Assembly: GCF_015627175.1 (NCBI RefSeq)
Contig: NZ_VTDQ01000005.1
Coordinates: 1 to 64,000 of the forward strand
Direction of reading: 5' to 3'
DNA: 64,000 nt
DNA from: Acinetobacter pollinis
GTDB taxonomy: Bacteria > Pseudomonadota > Gammaproteobacteria > Pseudomonadales > Moraxellaceae
Part shown: positions 19,028-29,268 of the stretch, piece after piece
Layout of the letters: each line of letters opens with the position of its first letter
Position numbering within the stretch: the stretch's first letter is position 1
Notes under the pieces: generated by a model
What the model was told of the DNA's origin: nothing
Seen by the model: the letters and a program-made list of their open reading frames with translations, nothing else
Database searches by the model: none
Made by a program: the position numbers and the translations under genes

Positions 19028-19880
19028 ATCATGTTTTCCTATTTCATCAATCAGATGGATTCATTCGGATTACAAAAAGCGTGTAATTTCAGTATAACCT
19101 GATTCACACAATCGTATATATTTCTATAATGAGTTTCATAGCTCTCGCTATTTCAATCATTGATCAAGCTTTCATTAAGCATACTAAACTACTGAAGGCT
19201 GAAGAGAAAAGAACATGAATGTGACTTGAAATATTACAATCATCAAAGTGCGTTGCTATTGCTGCGTACTCTGTAAATATTGCTCTGCCCTAAAACATCC
19301 TATTCTATTCTCAGCAATATCCTACTTGCCTAGATTCTTATACGACTTTAAATATAACTGAACCTAACACTATAGTAAAAGTATCTGCTTACTTATTTAG
19401 ACAATATGATACTCATACTGACTTCATATTTTCCCTAAGTTACTCTACAGACAAAGCCAGACCTGCGATATACGACTTAAGATACAGTGACATCATAAAA
19501 ATAGAGCAAAAAACAAGATAGCAGATTTATTCTGCCCTGCATAAATTTTTTTCAATTTTCATGATTTTTAACAAACAATTTTGCTTCTAACTAGGTGAAA
19601 GAATAGAAATCGTTTATCATTTAAGAAAATATTAATATTTAATGAAAATATGCTGTTTTTTAATGTTAAAAGGTCAGATATTGGTTTATTTATTGATTAC
19701 AATATATCTTAAAATTTTACTGTATTTTTCTACGACTTTATCCCTGAAAATATTGTAAGTTTTCAAAAGATACCTCCGCGTTAAACTTTGAATATTGGAT
19801 AATTCCTTGTTTTCCTTTGAAGTTTAAAAAAACTAACCTAGGTGATTACGGTCGGCCTATATCATAAAAAGGACACAAGT
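19028..19880. other. 853-bp AT-rich region without a recognisable gene
   Basis: No ORF with protein-like composition was found on either strand. What it holds: a possible fba promoter (TATACT complement at 19091-19096), an 8-bp inverted repeat ATATTGCT...AGCAATAT across about 19277-19320, three copies of TACGACTT on the plus strand (near 19341, 19471 and 19731), and a weak hairpin with a T-run near 19519-19552. The last part must contain the mrp operon promoter, which I could not place. Unannotated small RNAs are possible but not demonstrated. Confidence 0.5.
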
Positions 19881-22706
19881 GTGCTAGCGATTATCATACT
19901 TTTACCTTTGCTCTTGGGTACTGTACTCAGTGCAAGTTTGCATCAAATCCCACGACTGATAAAAATGCTAATAGCTGTTGGTATTAGCCTCACTTGTTTT
20001 ACATTATTGCTTACCCAAGCAAATATGATATTCAATGGTCAAACCTTACTACAAGAATGGCAATGGTTGCCTGACATGGGTATCAATTGGAGTTTTAGGC
20101 TCGACAGCTTAGGGTTACTGTTTTCATTGCTCATTAGTGGTATTGGCACACTCATTTTCATTTATGCCTATTATTATTTAAGTGAAAAAAGTAGCTTAAG
20201 CAAGCTGTATTGTTTTCTCATGCTATTTATGGCTGCCATGCTAGGTATATCTCTGTCAAATAACCTAATTGTTTTAATGGTATTTTGGGAACTAACCAGT
20301 ATTTCTTCTTTCCTACTGGTTTCTTATTGGCAACAGTACGATGCAGCCCAACGTGGTTCACGTATGGCATTTATCATTACAGGCATGGGTGGCTTAGCTA
20401 TGCTAGGAGGATTCATCCTCCTTGGACAAATTGCTGGTACTTATCAAATAGACCAAATCCTCGATATGGGGAGTGTCTTACAACAAAGTCCTCTTTTTAC
20501 ACCTGCACTATTACTTATTTTATTAGGTGCATTTACCAAAAGTGCTCAATTTCCTTTTCACTTCTGGCTACCTAACGCAATGGCAGCACCCACTCCAGTT
20601 TCTGCTTATCTTCACTCTGCGACAATGGTGAAAGCTGGAATATTCATGGTCGCACGGCTTTTACCTATCTTCGTAGGATATGCTCTTTTCCATCAATTAG
20701 TTACCGTGGTTGGATTAATTACTTTCTGCATTGGTGCCTTTTTTGCCGTCTTTAAAGAAGACCTAAAAGGTTTATTGGCCTACTCGACCATTAGTCACTT
20801 GGGTCTAATTATGTGTCTACTAGGTATTGGCTCACCACTTGCTGTTGCTGCTGCAATTTTTCATATTATCAACCATGCAACATTTAAAGCAGCATTATTT
20901 ATGATTGCTGGTGTTATTGACCATGAAATGGGAACCCGTAGTTTACGTAAGCTACAAGGTATCTGGCAGTTACTTCCATTTACAGGCACACTTACTTTTA
21001 TTACAGCCTCGGCAATGGCAGGTGTACCACTGACCAATGGTTTTATTTCTAAAGAAATGTTCTTTACAGAAATTGCGCAAACATTTAGTGGAACAAATGC
21101 ACTTCTTGCTATTATTGCGACCACATGCGCAGGTATATTCGCTGTTGCTTATTCGGTACGAATGATTCATGGCATATTTTTTAATGGCAAGCTAGGTGAC
21201 GACATTTCAAATAAAGATGCACATGAACCGCCATTTGGTATGCGTGCACCGGTTCTACTACTTGCAATCTTATGTATCTTGGTTGGTGTTGCCCCAGCCT
21301 TTTTTGCAGAGCACACTGTTATAGCTGTAAGCGAAGCAGCCTTACAACACAATATTCCTTCACCACATCTTTCTATCTGGCATGGCTTAAACCTACCATT
21401 TGTCATGAGTTTAATTGCACTTTTTGGTGGAATTGGGTTTTACGCTTTACTCGCACGTCATGGAAAAATTAAAAATATTGAACTAGAGTCTTACTTAGGA
21501 AATTTCCAAGGTAAGATCATCTTTGAAGGAATCTTAAATTTTGCCGAAAAAACTGCAAAGAAAATTAAATTAGCCACTGAAACAGGTCGTCTACAAGGCT
21601 ACTTATTTTGGATTATTATCTTTGCGGTGGCATTAGTTGCAATTCCTTTAATTTCAACGCCAATATCTACGGGCACACGTGTACTTACACATGCTTCTCC
21701 AATCGCTGTGGTACTTTGGGCATTACTGTTTACAGGTTGTTGGATGCTACTTTGGTTCCATCATGAGCGTGTTAAAGCAGTACTCATCATGGGAGCAATT
21801 GGTCTCGTTGTTTCTATTGTTTTTATTACACTGTCCGCACCAGATTTAGCACTAACGCAAATTACTGTAGATGTTGTTTCTACTGTTCTTTTACTCATGA
21901 GTTTATCACTTTTACCACAGCTAACCCCTTACGAGTCATCGCAAACACGACGTTGGCGTGATGCTATCATTGCTACATCAGTGGGGTTAGGAATAGGCTG
22001 GGTTGCATGGTTAATTCTTACACGTGATCACGACTCAATTTCATGGTTCTTCGTCCAACAATCTTTACCTTTAGGTGGTGGCTCAAATATTGTCAATGTC
22101 ATCTTAGTCGATTTCCGTGGCTTTGATACCTTCGGCGAAATTACTGTTCTTGGCATCGCAGGTATTGGCACACTATGTCTTATGGATGGCATGCGTGCAC
22201 ATGGAACAACAACAACCAAAGGACTGACCTATCGATTTACCCCCTCACCTCTTTTGGTAAGAACAAGTACGTCGTGGGTACTCCCAGTTGCTCTTATTGT
22301 CAGCCTTTATATTTTCCTCCGTGGACATAATTATCCAGGCGGTGGTTTTATTGCAGGGCTCATCACTGCAATGGCTCTGATTATGCAATATATCGCGCTT
22401 GGCCAAGACCGTGCAGAACGACTACTGCGTGCAAACTCAGGAAGACGTTATGAGAAATGGATTGGTATTGGTTTAACAATTGCAGGCGTGACAGGACTTG
22501 CTGCATGGTTATGGACAAGACCATTTTTGACCAGTGCGCATACATATGTAAACCCTCCACTCTTAGGATCAATGCATCTGACTTCTGCAGCACTATTTGA
22601 TTTAGGCGTATATTTTGCTGTGCTTGGTTCGACCATGCTCATGATTTCTGTTTTAGGTGATTCGAGACACTCGTCTATGTCTGGCCCTGTTGTACCCAAG
22701 GAGTAA
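19881..22706 (+). CDS. mrpA: Mrp/Mnh-type Na+(K+)/H+ antiporter subunit A fused to subunit B
   Basis: Large NuoL-like subunit of the multi-subunit Mrp (Mnh, Pha) cation/proton antiporter in the inner membrane. The GTG at 19881 is chosen because AAAAAGGA ends 7 nt upstream; the in-frame GTG at 19842 has no such site. The 941-aa product carries the antiporter core (DSLGLLFSLLISGIGTLIF; FPFHFWLPNAMAAPTPVSAYLHSATMVKAG, shown in part) and the helix-rich MrpA C-terminal domain. From about residue 790 it has an MrpB domain with GHNYPGGGFIAGL near 815. No separate mrpB follows, so A and B are fused, as in group 2 (PhaAB-type) operons. First gene of mrpA-C-D-E-F-G. Confidence 0.93.
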   Translation: MLAIIILLPLLLGTVLSASLHQIPRLIKMLIAVGISLTCFTLLLTQANMIFNGQTLLQEWQWLPDMGINWSFRLDSLGLLFSLLISGIGTLIFIYAYYYLSEKSSLSKLYCFLMLFMAAMLGISLSNNLIVLMVFWELTSISSFLLVSYWQQYDAAQRGSRMAFIITGMGGLAMLGGFILLGQIAGTYQIDQILDMGSVLQQSPLFTPALLLILLGAFTKSAQFPFHFWLPNAMAAPTPVSAYLHSATMVKAGIFMVARLLPIFVGYALFHQLVTVVGLITFCIGAFFAVFKEDLKGLLAYSTISHLGLIMCLLGIGSPLAVAAAIFHIINHATFKAALFMIAGVIDHEMGTRSLRKLQGIWQLLPFTGTLTFITASAMAGVPLTNGFISKEMFFTEIAQTFSGTNALLAIIATTCAGIFAVAYSVRMIHGIFFNGKLGDDISNKDAHEPPFGMRAPVLLLAILCILVGVAPAFFAEHTVIAVSEAALQHNIPSPHLSIWHGLNLPFVMSLIALFGGIGFYALLARHGKIKNIELESYLGNFQGKIIFEGILNFAEKTAKKIKLATETGRLQGYLFWIIIFAVALVAIPLISTPISTGTRVLTHASPIAVVLWALLFTGCWMLLWFHHERVKAVLIMGAIGLVVSIVFITLSAPDLALTQITVDVVSTVLLLMSLSLLPQLTPYESSQTRRWRDAIIATSVGLGIGWVAWLILTRDHDSISWFFVQQSLPLGGGSNIVNVILVDFRGFDTFGEITVLGIAGIGTLCLMDGMRAHGTTTTKGLTYRFTPSPLLVRTSTSWVLPVALIVSLYIFLRGHNYPGGGFIAGLITAMALIMQYIALGQDRAERLLRANSGRRYEKWIGIGLTIAGVTGLAAWLWTRPFLTSAHTYVNPPLLGSMHLTSAALFDLGVYFAVLGSTMLMISVLGDSRHSSMSGPVVPKE

Positions 22707-22711
22707 ATTTT

Positions 22712-23083
22712 ATGATTAGTCTTGAACTATTACTTGCTTCGGCAATTGGGCTCTTGGCAGCAACAGGAGTCTATCTATTACTACGTGCAAGAACCTTCCC
22801 CGTTGTACTTGGTTTAGCAATGATCGGCTATGCCGTCAATCTATTCCTATTTGCCACAGGTAGAATAAAAATTAACTCGCCGGCTATTTTAACCGAAGCA
22901 ACATCTATCACAGACCCACTACCTCAAGCTTTGGTACTTACTGCGATCGTGATTGGTTTTGCAACAACTGCTTTTATTATTCAACTTGCTTTAAGAAGTC
23001 GTTATGAATCAGGTACAGACCATGTCGACTCCAAAGAAATTACAGAACTAGCCAATGATCCTAATGAGGACAAAGCCCCATGA
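22712..23083 (+). CDS. mrpC: Mrp antiporter subunit C (NuoK-like)
   Basis: Small NuoK-like membrane subunit of the Mrp antiporter. The 123-aa protein has three transmembrane helices: LLLASAIGLLAATGVYLLL, VVLGLAMIGYAVNLFLF and ALVLTAIVIGFATTAFIIQ, with the typical DPLPQALVLTAIVI signature before the third. A polar tail follows. It begins 5 bp after mrpA and its stop overlaps the mrpD start by 4 bp (ATGA), pointing to translational coupling. Confidence 0.93.
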   Translation: MISLELLLASAIGLLAATGVYLLLRARTFPVVLGLAMIGYAVNLFLFATGRIKINSPAILTEATSITDPLPQALVLTAIVIGFATTAFIIQLALRSRYESGTDHVDSKEITELANDPNEDKAP

Positions 23084-24903
23084 TGGATCAAATATCAAAT
23101 TTTTGGCAACTACAAACACCTATTTTAAGTATTCTTATTCCTGCTTTTGCTGGCTTTATTCTTTTACTTTTAGGTAGTTCAAACGCAGATAATCTTCAAA
23201 ATGATAAACGTCAATCTATCAGAAGAGTAATAAGCTATATCGCAACACTTGCAGGTTTAGGTACAGCGATACTCTACGTTAGCCAAGCAGCTACAGATCA
23301 TATGATGATTTATCAGCTTGGGGAGTGGCGTGCACCTTTCGGTATTATTCTAGTGCTTGACCGACTGTCTGCATTCATGGTTTTACTTACTTATATTTTA
23401 GCTTTGCCTATCGTATGGTTTGCAAGTAAAGACTGGGATAGCCGAGGTCGCTATTTCCATGCACTTATTCAATTTCTACTTATGGGACTGTGCGGTGCCT
23501 TTTTAACAGGAGATTTATTCAACTTATTTGTCTTCTTTGAAATACTGCTAATGGCTTCCTATGTATTGCTGACATATGGACAAGGGAAAGCAAGATTTCA
23601 GCTTGGTATCCACTATGTCATTATTAACTTGTTTGCAAGTGCGCTTTTCCTCATTGGTCTTGGACTTATTTATGCCAATGTTGGTAGCTTAAACATGGTC
23701 GATGTTGCGCGTCTAATGCATAAGTTACAACCAGATCAGCTTCATCTTGCCACTGCAGGAATTTATTTACTTTTTACTGTTTTTGCAATTAAAGCTGCTG
23801 TGTTTCCACTGGGTTTTTGGCTACCAAAAACCTATGCTGTTGCCAGTACTCCAGTTGCTGCGTTATTCACGCTCATGACCAAAGTTGGCATCTATGCCAT
23901 ATTACGTGTTAACTCGATATTACTTCTCGACAATCCATCCCCTCTTTTCGATATTTTACTCATTATTGGCCTCACAACATCTCTTTACGGTGTGATTGGC
24001 GCTTTAGGTGCCGTGCGTTTGAGACGTTTTGTAGGCTTTATGATCCTTTCATCTTTAGGAACAATTTGTATTGGCTTAGGGCTTCATAAACCTGAAGCAT
24101 GGGCAGCTAGCTTATATTACTTGTTTCACAGTACTCTCATTGGTGCAGCATTTTATTTACTCTGTGGCTGGATTACAGCTCAACGTGGCATTTTTAAAGA
24201 CCATTTACATGTCGCACCACGAATGAAACAAAATGCTCTCATTTCAATATGTTTCTTCATTGTTGCGTTAATGATGGCCGGCTTACCACCATTTAGTGGT
24301 TTCTTTGGTAAAGTTTTTATTTTACAAGCAACGCAAAATAGTGCTTATCAAATGTGGATTATTGGTAGTGTATTAATTGTAAGTTTGCTGAGCATTATTG
24401 CTTTTATACGTGTGGGATTCATTTTATTTTGGCAAGCAAGTGAGCCCGAAACCAATCCAAAAAGAGAAGATTATCTCTCTTATCAAGCACTCCCAGACCA
24501 TGCGCCTAGTCGAAATGATAAGACAATTTACTTATTCATTGCGGTACTGATTGGTTATGTTGTTTATGCTCATCCTATACAACAGTACTTATTTAAAACA
24601 GCATTTATGCTCACACAAAGCGATCTATACCAAAAAGAAATTTTATACAAAAATATGCGTGGTGAGTTTATTAGTGTTGAACCTTTTGATCCTAAATATA
24701 TTGCCGAAACTAAGTATGCAGGTGAGAATCCAGATCCGAATGCTCACTTTATCCCATATATTATTTCACCGAACTCTCTTCATGGTGAGCATATTTCACT
24801 CTACAAACAACAGCAGATTGAAATACAACAACAGCAGCTTAATCAATCAACCAGTATTCCAACTCGAAATACTGGCGCTAAATTACAATCTGTGGAGCCA
24901 TAA
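23080..24903 (+). CDS. mrpD: Mrp antiporter subunit D (NuoM/NuoN-like)
   Basis: Second large proton-channel-like subunit of the Mrp antiporter. The 607-aa, strongly hydrophobic protein has core signatures LVLDRLSAFMVLLTYILALP, DLFNLFVFFEILLMASYVLL, FAIKAAVFPLGFWLPKTYA (key Lys residues of the antiporter family) and MMAGLPPFSGFFGKVFILQA. After about residue 490 comes a hydrophilic, Gln/Asn-rich tail of some 90 residues, longer than in many MrpD proteins; its role is unknown. Two consecutive ATGs (23080, 23083) are possible starts. It overlaps mrpC by 4 bp and ends immediately before mrpE. Confidence 0.93.
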   Translation: MMDQISNFWQLQTPILSILIPAFAGFILLLLGSSNADNLQNDKRQSIRRVISYIATLAGLGTAILYVSQAATDHMMIYQLGEWRAPFGIILVLDRLSAFMVLLTYILALPIVWFASKDWDSRGRYFHALIQFLLMGLCGAFLTGDLFNLFVFFEILLMASYVLLTYGQGKARFQLGIHYVIINLFASALFLIGLGLIYANVGSLNMVDVARLMHKLQPDQLHLATAGIYLLFTVFAIKAAVFPLGFWLPKTYAVASTPVAALFTLMTKVGIYAILRVNSILLLDNPSPLFDILLIIGLTTSLYGVIGALGAVRLRRFVGFMILSSLGTICIGLGLHKPEAWAASLYYLFHSTLIGAAFYLLCGWITAQRGIFKDHLHVAPRMKQNALISICFFIVALMMAGLPPFSGFFGKVFILQATQNSAYQMWIIGSVLIVSLLSIIAFIRVGFILFWQASEPETNPKREDYLSYQALPDHAPSRNDKTIYLFIAVLIGYVVYAHPIQQYLFKTAFMLTQSDLYQKEILYKNMRGEFISVEPFDPKYIAETKYAGENPDPNAHFIPYIISPNSLHGEHISLYKQQQIEIQQQQLNQSTSIPTRNTGAKLQSVEP

Positions 24904-25425
24904 ATGAAAAGAAAAACTCGTTTCTCTCGTTGGTTTCCGCATCCATTTTTTTCAGTTATCTCTGCGGCTACATGGTTATTATTAAATCATAGCCTTGCAA
25001 CGAGTGATATTCTCTTAGCAATTATACTGGCAGTAGTTGTTCCAAGAATGGTTGCTCCTTTTATTACAAGGACGCCAAGTATTCATTGGCCTTCTGCCAT
25101 CCGTTTACTCTTTACTCTACTAATAGATATTGTGATTTCCAATTTTGTAGTTGCAAAACTGGTATTAGGACCTAAGAAGAATTTAAAGCCCAAATGGTTC
25201 CGTATTCCTTTAGCCACGCAAAATGAACAAGTCAATGCATTGCTCGCAATGATTATTACCACGACTCCTGGTACGGTAAGCGCAGGTATTGACCAAAAAC
25301 GTGGTGACATTCTTGTACATGCCTTAAATTCAACAGATACAGATGCTGAAATTAAAGAGATAAAAAAACGCTACGAACAGTTACTCATTAAAATATTTTC
25401 GGCTCAGTCAGGAGAAAATACATGA
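24904..25425 (+). CDS. mrpE: Mrp antiporter subunit E
   Basis: Small Mrp-specific subunit with no NADH-dehydrogenase homologue. The 173-aa protein has hydrophobic helices near the N-terminus (SVISAATWLLLNHSLA; ILLAIILAVVVPRMVAPF; AIRLLFTLLIDIVISNFVVA). The conserved cytoplasmic part has FRIPLATQNEQVNALLAMII and the TTTPGTVSAGIDQKRGDILVHAL signature (shown in part). Its start directly follows the mrpD stop and its stop overlaps mrpF by 4 bp, so the operon is tightly coupled. Confidence 0.92.
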   Translation: MKRKTRFSRWFPHPFFSVISAATWLLLNHSLATSDILLAIILAVVVPRMVAPFITRTPSIHWPSAIRLLFTLLIDIVISNFVVAKLVLGPKKNLKPKWFRIPLATQNEQVNALLAMIITTTPGTVSAGIDQKRGDILVHALNSTDTDAEIKEIKKRYEQLLIKIFSAQSGENT

Positions 25426-25697
25426 TTATCCTGCCATATGTTCTTGGGATTTGCTTATTATGTATCACTATCTCAATGTCACTGTGCCTAATTCGTATGA
25501 TTATTGGCCCATCAATTGTCGATCGGCTATTGGCGCTAGATACGTTATTCTTAAATACAAGTGCACTTATTATTGTATTAGGCATTTATTGGACAACCAC
25601 ATATTTATTTGAGGGTGCACTACTTATTGCCATGCTCAGCTTTATTTCAACAATGGCTCTTGCACGTTACTTCACTAGCGGTCATGTAATTGATTAA
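25422..25697 (+). CDS. mrpF: Mrp antiporter subunit F
   Basis: A 91-aa, three-helix Mrp subunit. Seen: LPYVLGICLLCITISMSLCL, the family motif RMIIGPSIVDRLLALDTL linking helices 1 and 2, ALIIVLGIYW and a final helix with ALLIAMLSFISTMALARYF. The DR pair in the loop is the usual conserved feature. The start overlaps the mrpE stop by 4 bp; mrpG starts 14 bp later. Confidence 0.92.
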   Translation: MIILPYVLGICLLCITISMSLCLIRMIIGPSIVDRLLALDTLFLNTSALIIVLGIYWTTTYLFEGALLIAMLSFISTMALARYFTSGHVID

Positions 25698-25711
25698 AAG
25701 GAAAGCTTCTT

Positions 25712-26137
25712 ATGTCTGCACAACTCTTTATGGAGATCATTGTTTCTTTTTTTCTCCTACTTGGTAGCTTTTTTATGTTGGTAGGAAGCATAGGAATGAT
25801 TCGACTTCCAGATTTATTCACTCGATTACATGCACCTACAAAATCTAGTACTTTGGGTCTCGGAAGTTTTTTAATTGCCTCAATTGTATACGGTTACTTT
25901 CAAGGACATTTGGGCTTTTCTGAACTTTTACTTACTTTTCTAGCATTTATTACTGCCCCTGTATCTGCCAACCTTATGGCACAAGCAGCTTTACATCTAA
26001 AATTACGCTCGTTGAGTGGTGAAGTTCCAGAAAGTATTGAACGCCCACTACCTTGGTCAAAGTATCGCTTTGTTCCTAAAGGTAAAATTAAAAAAGATAG
26101 TGCAATCCATACGATTTCACAGAAAAATCAGGATTAA
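25712..26137 (+). CDS. mrpG: Mrp antiporter subunit G
   Basis: Last Mrp subunit. The 141-aa protein has three transmembrane helices (IIVSFFLLLGSFFMLVGSIG; LGSFLIASIVYGYF; LLLTFLAFITAPVSANLMA) and the family motif GMIRLPDLFTRLHAPTKSSTLG between helices 1 and 2 (shown in part). A short basic cytoplasmic tail follows. AAGGAAAGC precedes the ATG as ribosome-binding site. A strong terminator follows the stop at once, ending the operon. Confidence 0.92.
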   Translation: MSAQLFMEIIVSFFLLLGSFFMLVGSIGMIRLPDLFTRLHAPTKSSTLGLGSFLIASIVYGYFQGHLGFSELLLTFLAFITAPVSANLMAQAALHLKLRSLSGEVPESIERPLPWSKYRFVPKGKIKKDSAIHTISQKNQD

Positions 26138-26166
26138 AAAAAGCCACCCGAAGGTGGCTTTTTTTA
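26136..26166. terminator. Bidirectional terminator between mrpG and rbfA
   Basis: AAGCCACC (26141-26148), loop CGAA and GGTGGCTT (26153-26160) form an 8-bp stem flanked by A5 and T6 runs. It serves both convergent operons; the rbfA stop lies at its edge (26164). Confidence 0.88.
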
Positions 26167-26562
26167 ATTTTCATCTTTTTTTCGTTCTGGTAAATCTTTT
26201 ACTGCTTCTTCAATTAAGCCAAACATGTAGTTACCATGAGCATTGGTCTTATCATAATGAAAACGCAAACGTGGCGTTACACGTGTTTTTAAACGACGAC
26301 TCAACTCTTGGCGTAAGAAACCTGATGCTTTGTTTAAAACACTCAGTGTCTCTTTATGCGCTTCTTCAGTTTGATCGTCTTGTAAATCACGCCCCATAAC
26401 GGTGACATAGACTTCTGCATAACCCAAGTCAGGACTTACTTTTACAGCAGAAATGGTTACATAACCACCTAAACGAGGATCTTTAAGCTCTTGACGAATC
26501 AGTTCAGCGAGTTCTCGCTGAACTGTATCGGCCATACGCTTAAGACGCTGACTACCTGCCAT
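26164..26562 (-). CDS. rbfA: Ribosome-binding factor A
   Basis: RbfA is a KH-like 30S maturation and cold-shock factor that binds near the 5' end of 16S rRNA. The 132-aa product has the usual RLKRMADTVQRELAELIRQE, VTISAVKVSPDLGYAEVYV and LRFHYDKTNAHG segments with an acidic-basic tail. Its ATG overlaps the infB stop by 1 nt (TAATG), so translation is probably coupled. Last gene of rimP-nusA-infB-rbfA. Confidence 0.95.
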   Translation of the reverse strand: MAGSQRLKRMADTVQRELAELIRQELKDPRLGGYVTISAVKVSPDLGYAEVYVTVMGRDLQDDQTEEAHKETLSVLNKASGFLRQELSRRLKTRVTPRLRFHYDKTNAHGNYMFGLIEEAVKDLPERKKDEN

Positions 26563-29258
26563 TAAAGACTCCGTTTGATAATTTGTACGTCGTAAACTTC
26601 AATTTTATCCAGTGCTTTAATATCTTTATAGCCTCGAACTGCAAGACCACATTCCATACCTGCACGTACGTCCTCAACAACTTCTTTATAACGACGTAAA
26701 GACTCAAGTTCACCTTGGAAAATTACTACATCATCACGTAATACACGGATTGGTTTATTACGATGAATTGTACCTTCCATAACCATACAACCTGCTGCTG
26801 CACCAAACTTACTTGAGTGGAATACTTCACGCACTTGTGCCACACCAAGAATTGTTTCACGATGCTCAGGTGCTAACTTACCACTCATTGCAGCTTTTAC
26901 ATCATCAATCAATTGATAGATAACGCTATAGTAACGAATGTCAATTTCGTCCTGATCTGCTTTCTGACGTGCAGTTGCATCTGCACGAACGTTAAAGCCT
27001 AGTAAAACAGCATCAGAAGATTCTGCAAGTGTTACATCTGACTCGGTAATCGCGCCGACACCAGAACCAATTACACGTACTTTTACTTCATCTGTTGCAA
27101 GTTCATATAACGCAACTTGTAATGCTTCTAACGAACCACGAACATCAGTTTTTAGAACAATATTTACTGTAGGAACATCTTTTTTGCCCATAGAAGACAT
27201 TAAGTTTTCTAAACGCATTGCACTTGCGCGCTCGAGACGTTTTTGACGCTCGCGGTCTGCACGTGCATCTGCAACTTCACGCGCTTTTTTCTCATCATTT
27301 ACAACAAGTACTTCATCACCAGCCATTGGTGCTTCAGGTAAACCTAAAACTTCTACTGGAATTGAAGGACCTGCCGACTTAATACGCTTACCATTTTCGT
27401 CAGACATCGCACGAACACGACCGTAAGATGAACCAGCAAGGATTAAATCACCAACATTCAATGTACCATTTTGTACAAGAATAGAAGTAACAGCACCACG
27501 GCCTTTATCTACACGTGCTTCAATCACAACCCCTTGTGCAGCACCTTCAGCAGATGCTTGAAGTTCCATAACCTCTGCTTGAAGCAAGATTTGGTCAAGT
27601 AAGTCATCAATACCTTCACCTGTATGTGCAGATACTTTTGCTACAGCAACATCACCGCCCCATTGTTCAGGAACGATTTCTTTTGCTGTTAACTCATTTA
27701 ACACACGATCAGGGTCAGCTGACTCTTTATCCATCTTGTTCATTGCAACAATGATTGGTGTACCTGCAGCGCGCGCATGATCAATAGCTTCTGCTGTTTG
27801 TGGCATTACACCATCATCAGCAGCAACAACAAGTACCACGATATCTGTTGCTTTTGCACCGCGAGAACGCATTGATGTAAACGCAGCATGTCCAGGTGTA
27901 TCTAAGAAAGTAATAATTCCTTTCTCTGTTTCAACGTGGTAAGCACCAATATGCTGTGTAATACCACCTGCCTCACCTGAAGCCACTTTAGCACGACGAA
28001 TACGGTCAAGTAATGATGTCTTACCATGGTCAACATGGCCCATAATTGTAACTACTGGCGGACGTGTCGTTAATTCACCACGCTTTTGCTCAGCTTGTTC
28101 AATTAAGTTATCTTCAGCTGCATTATCAGAAACCAACACTGGGTTGTGACCCATTTCTTCAACAACTAAAGACGCTGTATCACGATCAATTGCTTGGTTC
28201 TGGTTCACGAGTTCGCCCATTTTCATAAGCGTTTTAATTACTTCGCGAACTTTAATTGCCATTTTTTGTGCTAAATCAGCAACAACAATGGTTTCACCAA
28301 TTTCAACATCATAAACTTGCTTTTTAACAGGTTTTTCAAAACCATGTTTGTTGCCTTGGCTTGTCTTTAAGCCACGTTTATGATGGTTATTTTTGCTGAA
28401 GTTTTGCTCTTCTTGATTGTTACGACCTTTCTTACGGCCATCTTTTGCCCCACCACCACGTTTAATTTCGCGGTCTTCTTTCTTGAATGATTCTTCATAA
28501 GCTTGACCAACAAGGCCTGCCGCTAATGGTGAATCATCGACAACGCGAATTTTTGCAGTGCTGTCATCATTTGAATATTTTGATGCCATTTGACGCATTT
28601 GCTCAAGCGTACGTTGTTGCGCCTCTTCAGCAGCTTTACGACGTGTCGCTTCCTCAGTAGCTCTCAGTTGAGCTTCTTGAGCTTGTAGCGCTTTTTTCTG
28701 TTCTGCATTTTTAGATGGCTTGGTATTTGGTTTAACCATGCCACCGCCACGCTTTCTTACGACAACAGCTGCAGCTTTCGGTGCATCTGTTCCTTTATCT
28801 TTTTGCTGTGCAGCACGCATTGCTTCTAATGTTGCATTTGCTTTGCTTTCTGCTTTCGATTTTGTAGCTTCGTCTGCTTTTACTTTTGCTTCAGCTTCAA
28901 CTTTTACCTTTGCTTCAGCCTCAGCTTTTGCCTTTGCTTCAGCAGCAAGTTGCTTAGGATCTGGTTTTGTAAAAGTATGCTTTTTACGTACTTCAACGTT
29001 AATTGTTTTCGCTTTACCAGATGTACTTGCAACTTTTGCTGTACCGGTTGTTTTACGTTTCAAAGTAATTTTTCCTGCATTGCTCTCAGTCTGACCATGC
29101 ACTTTTTTCAGATGATCTACGAGAGTGTTTTGCTGTTCAGTAGTCAAGACATCATCAGCTTTTCGCTGTGGCAATCCTGCATCTTTCACTTGCTCTAGGA
29201 GCTTCTCAACAGGACGTCCCACGCTTTGCGCCAACTCTTTTATAGACTTGTCCGTCAT
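26562..29258 (-). CDS. infB: Translation initiation factor IF-2
   Basis: GTPase that delivers initiator fMet-tRNA to the ribosome. The 898-aa protein has an N-terminal IF2N-type helix domain, then a low-complexity Ala/Lys/Glu linker with repeated AEAKVK-like units (about residues 100-150), a second IF2N domain ([18 protein letters not shown]), and the G domain with GHVDHGKT near 405, [13 protein letters not shown] and SAHTGEG. Domains II, III (IF-2 family) and the C-terminal fMet-binding domain ([20 protein letters not shown]) follow. It starts 10 bp after nusA and overlaps rbfA. Intact. Confidence 0.97.
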   Translation of the reverse strand: MTDKSIKELAQSVGRPVEKLLEQVKDAGLPQRKADDVLTTEQQNTLVDHLKKVHGQTESNAGKITLKRKTTGTAKVASTSGKAKTINVEVRKKHTFTKPDPKQLAAEAKAKAEAEAKVKVEAEAKVKADEATKSKAESKANATLEAMRAAQQKDKGTDAPKAAAVVVRKRGGGMVKPNTKPSKNAEQKKALQAQEAQLRATEEATRRKAAEEAQQRTLEQMRQMASKYSNDDSTAKIRVVDDSPLAAGLVGQAYEESFKKEDREIKRGGGAKDGRKKGRNNQEEQNFSKNNHHKRGLKTSQGNKHGFEKPVKKQVYDVEIGETIVVADLAQKMAIKVREVIKTLMKMGELVNQNQAIDRDTASLVVEEMGHNPVLVSDNAAEDNLIEQAEQKRGELTTRPPVVTIMGHVDHGKTSLLDRIRRAKVASGEAGGITQHIGAYHVETEKGIITFLDTPGHAAFTSMRSRGAKATDIVVLVVAADDGVMPQTAEAIDHARAAGTPIIVAMNKMDKESADPDRVLNELTAKEIVPEQWGGDVAVAKVSAHTGEGIDDLLDQILLQAEVMELQASAEGAAQGVVIEARVDKGRGAVTSILVQNGTLNVGDLILAGSSYGRVRAMSDENGKRIKSAGPSIPVEVLGLPEAPMAGDEVLVVNDEKKAREVADARADRERQKRLERASAMRLENLMSSMGKKDVPTVNIVLKTDVRGSLEALQVALYELATDEVKVRVIGSGVGAITESDVTLAESSDAVLLGFNVRADATARQKADQDEIDIRYYSVIYQLIDDVKAAMSGKLAPEHRETILGVAQVREVFHSSKFGAAAGCMVMEGTIHRNKPIRVLRDDVVIFQGELESLRRYKEVVEDVRAGMECGLAVRGYKDIKALDKIEVYDVQIIKRSL

Positions 29259-29268
29259 TTATTACCTC

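Noticed and set aside
19331-19740. Three TACGACTT words as a repeat family
   Set aside because: Spacing is irregular (about 130 and 260 bp) and the flanks differ; likely chance in AT-rich DNA.
28720-29094. Open frame of 124 codons opposite infB
   Set aside because: It is antisense to the Ala/Lys/Glu-rich linker of IF-2; the Phe/Ser/Ala-rich composition is what that linker gives on the other strand, and no ribosome-binding site was seen.
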